Source: an uncultured Pseudomonadota bacterium (GTDB lineage: Bacteria; Pseudomonadota; Alphaproteobacteria; RF32; CAG-239). From it: 12,199 nt of DNA. The number at the start of each line of letters is the position of its first letter. Position 1 is the first letter of the stretch. The translations under genes were made by a program, and so were the position numbers. Location of the stretch: positions 1 to 12,199 of the forward strand of contig CADBPX010000089.1 of assembly GCA_902796625.1 (NCBI GenBank). The letters run 5' to 3'. Positions 7,968-12,199 of the stretch are shown one piece after another. Under the pieces are notes generated by a model, which saw only the letters and a list, made by a program, of their open reading frames with translations, was not told the origin of the DNA and searched no databases.

Positions 7968-8558
7968 TTATAAATTTTCCAAATAATTCAGCAATTTTTG
8001 CATAGCGCGGGCGCGATGAGAAATTTTGTTTTTAACGTTGGCACCCAGTTCAGCAAAACTTTGTGTATACCCTTCCGGTACAAACAGCGGATCATAGCCG
8101 AAACCGCCCTCACCTTGCGGTTTTTCGGCAATATTTCCCTCAACCCGACCTTCAAACAGTTCATAAGAGCCGTCAGGATAGGCCAGCGAGACTACACAGC
8201 AAAAATGGGCTTGACGCGAGTTGTTGCCGCTGGCGTTCATTTCGGTCAAAAGTTTGGCCATACCTTGTTTGAAATCGCGATTCGGCGCATAGCGTGCCGA
8301 ATAAATTCCCGGCCGGCCGTCCAAAGCGTCAACACACAAACCGGAATCATCGGCAATGCAGGGCAAGCCGATTTCGCGGGCAATGGTCTGTGATTTAATC
8401 AGAGAGTTCTCCGCAAAAGTCGTTCCGTTTTCTTCAACATCAGGCAAGTTCATATCTGCGGCGGATTTCACCACGATATTAAACGGGGCTAAAAGTTGCT
8501 TGATTTCGGCAATTTTCCCCTGATTATGGCTGGCAAAAACCAGTTCTTTAATTTTCAT
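7968..8558 (-). CDS. rdgB: dITP/XTP pyrophosphatase (non-canonical purine NTPase)
   Basis: A HAM1/RdgB-family enzyme of 196 residues that hydrolyses dITP, ITP and XTP to the monophosphate and pyrophosphate, keeping deaminated purines out of DNA and RNA. Visible family motifs are the N-terminal SHNQGK (10-15) and ADDSGLCVDAL with Asp70/Asp71. RPGIYSARYA follows, then GFGYDPLF, the substrate-binding segment, and SHRARAM near the C-terminus. The start ATG shares its A with the rph stop (TAATG), so translation is probably coupled. GGGAG in the rph tail can act as ribosome site. Adjacency to rph is common in Alphaproteobacteria. RdgB lowers the load of lesions whose repair can lead to breaks, which fits functionally with the addAB genes that follow. 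Confidence 0.96.
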   Translation of the reverse strand: MKIKELVFASHNQGKIAEIKQLLAPFNIVVKSAADMNLPDVEENGTTFAENSLIKSQTIAREIGLPCIADDSGLCVDALDGRPGIYSARYAPNRDFKQGMAKLLTEMNASGNNSRQAHFCCVVSLAYPDGSYELFEGRVEGNIAEKPQGEGGFGYDPLFVPEGYTQSFAELGANVKNKISHRARAMQKLLNYLENL

Positions 8559-9274
8559 TAGTCCACAACTCCCAACACTCTTTTTTGTTCACGAATAATT
8601 TGATGAATACCGGATTTTGCCAATCTGAGCAGTTCATTAAACTCGTTTTCATTAAAAGTTGCTCCCTCGGCTGTTGCTTGAATTTCGACGATTCGGCCGC
8701 TTTCGGTTAACACAAAATTGGTATCGGCATCAGCATGAGAATCTTCACTGTAATCCAAATCGAGAATAGGATTTCCTTGATAAATTCCGCAGGAAATTGC
8801 TCCGACAAACTCTCTGATGGGATTTCGCGGCAAATCACCGTTTTTCACCAATTTCTGCAAAGCCAGATACATCGCCACAAACCCTCCGGAAATTGATGCG
8901 GTCCGCGTACCGCCGTCGGCTTGTAACACATCGCAGTCAACAACAATGCTGATTTCAGGCATTTCTTTCAAGTCAACTACGGCTCGTAACGACCGGCCGA
9001 TTAAACGCTGAATTTCCTGTGTTCTTCCAGCCACGCCCTTAGTTTCGCGGGCAACACGGGTTTGCGTGGCGCGCGGCAACAAGGCATATTCTGCGGTAAT
9101 CCACCCGCGTCCTTGTCCCTTAAGCCATTCCGGAATATTTTTTTCGATTGAAGCTGTGCACATAACGTGCGTATTTCCGCATTTAATTAAACAAGATCCT
9201 TCTGCATAGAGATTAATATTGGGAATAATTTCCAAATCTCGCATTTGCTCGTCCGTCCGATTATTATATCGCAT
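8558..9274 (-). CDS. rph: Ribonuclease PH
   Basis: A phosphorolytic 3'-5' exoribonuclease of 238 residues, the normal family length, which trims the 3' ends of tRNA precursors. The protein opens with MRYNNRTDEQMR, a divergent form of the usual RPxGR..DQLR start. It then carries LLPRAT and the highly conserved GRTQEIQRLIGRSLR block (83-97). Asp-rich VDCDVLQADGGTRTASI follows, then DLDYSEDSHADADTNFV with the conserved aspartates, and EIQATAEG. The start ATG at 9274 has AAAGGA eight bases upstream, and only 4 nt separate it from the corC-like stop. The full length with no internal break indicates an active enzyme, unlike the truncated rph of E. coli K-12. Confidence 0.97.
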   Translation of the reverse strand: MRYNNRTDEQMRDLEIIPNINLYAEGSCLIKCGNTHVMCTASIEKNIPEWLKGQGRGWITAEYALLPRATQTRVARETKGVAGRTQEIQRLIGRSLRAVVDLKEMPEISIVVDCDVLQADGGTRTASISGGFVAMYLALQKLVKNGDLPRNPIREFVGAISCGIYQGNPILDLDYSEDSHADADTNFVLTESGRIVEIQATAEGATFNENEFNELLRLAKSGIHQIIREQKRVLGVVD

Positions 9275-9278
9275 CAGA

Positions 9279-10547
9279 TTAATCCTTTCCTTTTTCGCTT
9301 ATTTTATGGATTTTAATTTGCTTCAGCTGATTGCGCTGACGTTTTATAATTTCATATTCAAATCCGTCAAATATAAATTTTTGCCCTTCTTCTGGAATAC
9401 TTTCGGTCATATCCAGCAAATATCCGGCGATTGTTACAAAATCATCATCGACGATTTCCCAATTAAACTGGCGATTTAAGTCGCGAATAGGGGTTTGCCC
9501 GTCAACGATATATTCATCATCGGCATTTTTATTAATCAGGTGTTCATCGTCCTTATCGGTTTCGTCTTCAATATTTCCGACAATTTCCTCCAAAATATCT
9601 TCCAAAGTTACGACACCTTCCAAAGTTCCGTATTCATCAACCACCAATGCAAAATGTTCGCGGCGTTTTTGAAATTCCTGCAGTTGCTGGGAAAGAGTTG
9701 TTGTTTCGGGAATAAACCACGGTTCGGAATACATATCTTCAATATGCAAAGCATCAAGATTATCTTTATGGCGCAGACAGGTTTTCAAGAAGCTTTTAGC
9801 CATAATAATGCCGATAATATTCTCCGGCTTATCTCGATAAACCGGAATGCGGGAATATTGACTGTCGGCAACTTTTTCGATAATTTCTTCCAAAGGCAGG
9901 TCAACATCAATAGCATAAATATTTTGTCGGTGGTTCATTACGTCATAAACGGAAATTTCCGGCAAATCGAAAATACTTTTAAGCATTTCTTTTTCCCGTG
10001 TAATTTCATTTCCGTTATACAAGTGGATGGCTCCGCGTATTTCGGCCAGATTAATTTCACTGGAAGACTGCTCTTTGATGCCAAATAGTTTGAAAGAGAG
10101 TTTGACAATTTTTTGTAAGATAAAGACCAGTGGTTTAAAAACCCAAATCCAAAATTTAATAATCGGGGCGATTCGCAAAGCCATTTTATTACCGTTTTCG
10201 ACGGCGTAGCTTTTAGGTAGCATATCGCCGTAAATCAACAACAGAAATGTCATAATCAATGTGGCATAAGCCACGCCTTCGGTACCGAAGATATTTACCA
10301 ACAAGTTGGTTGAAAGGGCCGTACCGAGAGTGTTACAAACATTATTACCGATAAGCGTGGTAATAACGGCGCGGCTACGATCGGATAAAATATTTAAGAC
10401 CATTCCGGCTCGTTTGTTGTGCTCATTTTTTTCCAAATCGGCCATATAAGCCTCAGATGCTCCGGTTAATGCACTTTCCGCACTTGAAAAAAAGCTGGAG
10501 AGTAAAATAGCAATCAAAATGCAAATAACGGTTATGATGGTAATCAT
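9279..10547 (-). CDS. HlyC/CorC (CNNM) family membrane protein with CBS pair
   Basis: An inner-membrane protein of 422 residues with the domain order of the CorC/CNNM family. The DUF21 transmembrane part covers about 1-150 with hydrophobic helices near 2-22, 60-83, 91-107 and 127-147; SSAESAL (21-27) and the family-typical GDMLPKSYA (107-115) lie within it. Two CBS domains follow, about 195-255 and 260-320 (ending VVTLEDILEEIVGNI), and then a C-terminal transporter-associated domain, about 340-415. Members are linked to magnesium or cobalt efflux and nucleotide sensing, but the exact substrate here cannot be read from sequence. The older hemolysin name is not evidence of toxicity. The start ATG at 10547 overlaps the aroK stop by 4 nt (ATGA), with AGGA six bases upstream. 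Confidence 0.92.
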   Translation of the reverse strand: MITIITVICILIAILLSSFFSSAESALTGASEAYMADLEKNEHNKRAGMVLNILSDRSRAVITTLIGNNVCNTLGTALSTNLLVNIFGTEGVAYATLIMTFLLLIYGDMLPKSYAVENGNKMALRIAPIIKFWIWVFKPLVFILQKIVKLSFKLFGIKEQSSSEINLAEIRGAIHLYNGNEITREKEMLKSIFDLPEISVYDVMNHRQNIYAIDVDLPLEEIIEKVADSQYSRIPVYRDKPENIIGIIMAKSFLKTCLRHKDNLDALHIEDMYSEPWFIPETTTLSQQLQEFQKRREHFALVVDEYGTLEGVVTLEDILEEIVGNIEDETDKDDEHLINKNADDEYIVDGQTPIRDLNRQFNWEIVDDDFVTIAGYLLDMTESIPEEGQKFIFDGFEYEIIKRQRNQLKQIKIHKISEKGKD

Positions 10548-11134
10548 TTGTTGTCCTGTGTAATAGTTAAAGATTTTTTATCGGCGGCTTGCCGATAATA
10601 ATTTTTTATGGCGTTAATCACTCGTTTTACCGTAATTTCCACCCGCTCATTACGCGTTTCAACAACGATATCGGCCTCGGAATAAAACGGGTATTCTTCA
10701 GAGATATATTCTTTGAGTTTATTTTTAACGGTTTGATTATCACCCAACAAAAAAGGTCGGCGCGTTCTTCCGGCCGTACGATAATAGAGCGTGTCGATAT
10801 CGGCTTTTAGCCAAACGGTTAAGGCGTTTTCTTTAGCCAAGCGGCGTGTTTGTGCGGCCACGAATGAACCGCCGCCGGAAGCCAAAACGCAAGGTTCTCC
10901 CTGTAGCAATCGCTTCATTACTCGCTCTTCTCCGGCCCGATATTCTTTTTCGCCGAAACATTTTAAGACGTCAACCAAAGACAGTCCGGCTGCTTTTTCG
11001 ATTTCCTGATCGCCATCAACGAACGGCAAAGACAACTTCCGCGCCAGTCTTTTACCGACGCTGGTTTTACCGCTTCCCATTAATCCGACCAATAATATTA
11101 TTTTATCTTTTGGCATTTTAATATAATTGTTCAA
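10544..11134 (-). CDS. aroK: Shikimate kinase
   Basis: Phosphorylates shikimate to shikimate 3-phosphate in chorismate biosynthesis. From the TTG at 11134 it has 196 residues. The Walker A GLMGSGKTS is at 17-25, the substrate/metal-binding DGD at 40-42, and Arg66 in EYRAGEE. The GGG loop is at 87-89 and the lid region GRTRRPFL at 122-129. All key positions for activity are present. TTG is preferred as start because AGGAAG lies seven bases upstream; the first ATG (11116) has no ribosome site and is seven codons in. It is first in the minus-strand train. In many Alphaproteobacteria aroB follows aroK directly, but here the corC-like gene does. Confidence 0.95.
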   Translation of the reverse strand: MNNYIKMPKDKIILLVGLMGSGKTSVGKRLARKLSLPFVDGDQEIEKAAGLSLVDVLKCFGEKEYRAGEERVMKRLLQGEPCVLASGGGSFVAAQTRRLAKENALTVWLKADIDTLYYRTAGRTRRPFLLGDNQTVKNKLKEYISEEYPFYSEADIVVETRNERVEITVKRVINAIKNYYRQAADKKSLTITQDNK

Positions 11135-11141
11135 ATTTATT

Positions 11142-11147
11142 CTTCCT
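11142..11147 (-). promoter_or_regulatory. Ribosome binding site selecting the TTG start of aroK
   Basis: AGGAAG on the minus strand ends seven bases before TTG (11134-11132) and 25 bases before the first ATG at 11116. This spacing decides for the TTG start. Confidence 0.65.
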
Positions 11148-11148
11148 A

Positions 11149-11177
11149 TTGACCTTAGAATATAACCTTGTTAATAT
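11149..11177 (+). promoter_or_regulatory. Promoter of the small membrane protein gene and xerD
   Basis: TTGACC (11149-11154), a 17-nt spacer and TAATAT (11172-11177) fit a sigma70 promoter. A TATAAT also lies at 11177-11182 and could serve with TTAGAA (11155-11160). Either places the start roughly 30 nt before the ATG at 11218. Confidence 0.55.
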
Positions 11178-11185
11178 ATAATCAA
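11157..11185 (-). promoter_or_regulatory. Promoter of the aroK operon
   Basis: On the minus strand TTGATT (11180-11185) and TATTCT (11157-11162) are 17 nt apart. It lies face to face with and overlaps the plus-strand promoter, so the two polymerases would compete for the same DNA. The start would be near 11150, just upstream of the aroK ribosome site. Confidence 0.45.
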
Positions 11186-11217
11186 TATTTTTTAACAGTA
11201 TATGAGGAAAATTTAAG

Positions 11218-11373
11218 ATGAAAAGATCATACAGAAACGAAAGCCATACAAAAGTAATTTTATATGCTGTTGTTTTAGCAGTGTTATGCGGCATTGGTTT
11301 TGTGGTAATGCAGGATATACAGGTTCCGACGGAGCATACAACTCAGGAAGTAGAGGTTAATTTGGAAAAATAA
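11218..11373 (+). CDS. Small single-pass membrane protein, unknown function
   Basis: A 51-residue reading frame from the ATG at 11218 to the TAA at 11371-11373. GAGGA lies nine to ten bases upstream of the start. The N-terminus is basic (MKRSYRNESHTK), then a hydrophobic helix runs from about residue 13 to 31 (VILYAVVLAVLCGIGFVVM). An acidic tail follows with DIQVPTEHTTQEVEVNLEK. This is the pattern of a signal-anchor protein with its tail outside the cytoplasm. The stop codon shares an A with the xerD start (TAATG), so the two are co-transcribed and probably coupled. Small membrane proteins of this shape next to xerD seem familiar from Alphaproteobacteria, but I cannot name a family or give a function. 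Coding status is supported by ribosome site, coupling and a sensible topology. Confidence 0.8.
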   Translation: MKRSYRNESHTKVILYAVVLAVLCGIGFVVMQDIQVPTEHTTQEVEVNLEK

Positions 11374-12199
11374 TGCTTTGGCGTGAAGTCGAAAGTTTTT
11401 TGCAAATGATGGCCGCCGAAAAGGGGGCGTCGTCACATACGATTACGGCATATCGGCGCGACTTGAAACAGTTTTTTGCGGATTCCGCGATTACAAGTGC
11501 GGAAGAATTAACCAAACCGTTAATTGAAAAATTTATGCAAAATCTGCATGATAAGGAGTTTGCACCAAAGAGTATTGCGCGAAAGTTATCGGTAATAAAA
11601 GAGTTTTGCAAATTTTTGTATTCGGAAAAAGAAATTAAAGACAATCCGGCATTAAATATTTTAACCCCCAAACAGGAAAAGCCGCTGCCGAAGTTTTTGA
11701 CTCTGGCTGAGATAGAACAGATTGTGGCCGCCGCCAATCAAAAACAAGATTACCGCTGGTCGCGGGTTGCGGTAATGATTGAGCTGATGTATGCCACCGG
11801 ATTACGAGTGTCGGAGTTGGTTTCGCTGCCGGAAAATTCTATAAACTTTAAGAAGGGTTTAATAACGATTCTGGGAAAAGGAAGTAAAGAACGGGTTGTT
11901 CCGGTAGCGCAAAGAGCTTTGACCGCCATAGAAAATTATTGGCCGTTGCGATCCGAGTTTATAAAGAAAAAACAATCATCACCCTGGATGTTTCCGTCGC
12001 TGGTTGCGGTTGACGGTCATTTTACGCGCGATGCTTTTTATAAAGATTTAAAGGTCTTGGCGGTTGAATGCGGCATTTATCCGTCTCGTGTTTCGCCCCA
12101 CGTTTTACGCCACTCTTTTGCCACCCATTTACTAGATAATAGTTCCGATTTGAAAAAAAAAAAAAAAATGCTCGGCCACGAAAATATTACCACAACCGA
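11373..12199 (+). CDS. xerD: Tyrosine recombinase XerD, 3' end outside window
   Basis: Site-specific recombinase that with XerC resolves chromosome dimers at dif under FtsK control. The frame is open from the ATG at 11373 to the window edge (275 complete codons). The N-terminal SAM-like domain contains SSHTITAYRRDLKQFF (20-35). Catalytic positions are Arg145 (ATGLRVSEL), Lys169 (LGKGSKERVVP), His243 and Arg246 (HVLRH), and His269 (MLGH). These fall at nearly the same numbers as in E. coli XerD. The tyrosine nucleophile, expected near residue 278, lies just beyond the edge. Residues 261-265 are five lysines encoded by a run of 16 A, in place of the usual RVVQ-type segment; this is unusual and may be a sequence error. 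XerD rather than XerC is inferred from overall resemblance and the aroK neighbour. Confidence 0.9.
   Translation, partial: MLWREVESFLQMMAAEKGASSHTITAYRRDLKQFFADSAITSAEELTKPLIEKFMQNLHDKEFAPKSIARKLSVIKEFCKFLYSEKEIKDNPALNILTPKQEKPLPKFLTLAEIEQIVAAANQKQDYRWSRVAVMIELMYATGLRVSELVSLPENSINFKKGLITILGKGSKERVVPVAQRALTAIENYWPLRSEFIKKKQSSPWMFPSLVAVDGHFTRDAFYKDLKVLAVECGIYPSRVSPHVLRHSFATHLLDNSSDLKKKKKMLGHENITTT
12153..12168 (+). repeat. 16-base poly-A tract inside xerD
   Basis: Sixteen consecutive A encode Lys261-Lys265 plus the first base of Met266. The reading frame and the 26-residue distance between His243 and His269 are both preserved. The tract is visible directly; whether it is biological cannot be told from one sequence. 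Confidence 0.9.

Noticed and set aside
9279..10547. Hemolysin
   Set aside because: The name is historical for this CBS-domain membrane family; nothing in the sequence indicates a secreted toxin.
11357..11737. 126-codon minus-strand frame opposite xerD
   Set aside because: It is the antisense shadow of the xerD coding sequence, whose catalytic motifs are clear on the plus strand.
12121..12199. Frameshifted xerD pseudogene
   Set aside because: The frame stays open through the A tract and MLGHENI follows in register, so there is no frameshift; only the residues are odd.

Overview
The window looks like a chromosomal segment of an AT-rich alphaproteobacterium. AddA and AddB are of the alphaproteobacterial type, trxA follows addA, rph is next to rdgB, and aroK faces xerD across a short divergent promoter region. 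These arrangements are familiar from that class. I cannot name a genus. Apart from one RNA-like locus and one odd tract in xerD, the genes are housekeeping genes.

Layout, left to right. Positions 1-850 (minus strand) hold the N-terminal part of the translational GTPase TypA/BipA, cut by the window edge. Positions 851-1283 carry no protein gene. They hold a probable typA promoter on the minus strand and a divergent, near-consensus plus-strand promoter that drives about 230 nt of non-coding sequence. That sequence has nested complementary segments and its own terminator, and I call it a candidate structured small RNA. Next comes a palindromic terminator that ends trxA. Positions 1284-11134 are a minus-strand gene train, read as aroK, corC-like, rph, rdgB, addB, addA, trxA. 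Its junctions are very tight (overlaps of 4, 1 and 17 nt, gaps of 4 and 10 nt) except for 91 nt before trxA. Positions 11135-11217 hold two overlapping divergent promoters. Positions 11218-11373 encode a 51-residue single-pass membrane protein that is coupled by TAATG to xerD, which runs off the right edge.

How the genes relate. AddA and AddB together form the helicase-nuclease that resects double-strand breaks for RecA-dependent repair. XerD resolves chromosome dimers, which arise from such recombination. RdgB clears non-canonical purine nucleotides. RNase PH trims tRNA 3' ends, AroK makes shikimate 3-phosphate, the CorC-like protein is a membrane CBS-domain protein, and thioredoxin supplies reducing power. 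The train is a housekeeping operon with no sign of a mobile element, CRISPR array or defence island.

The two points most worth a second look are the orphan plus-strand RNA candidate at about 1006-1233 and a 16-A tract at 12153-12168. The A tract encodes five lysines in place of conserved XerD residues without changing the spacing of the catalytic residues.
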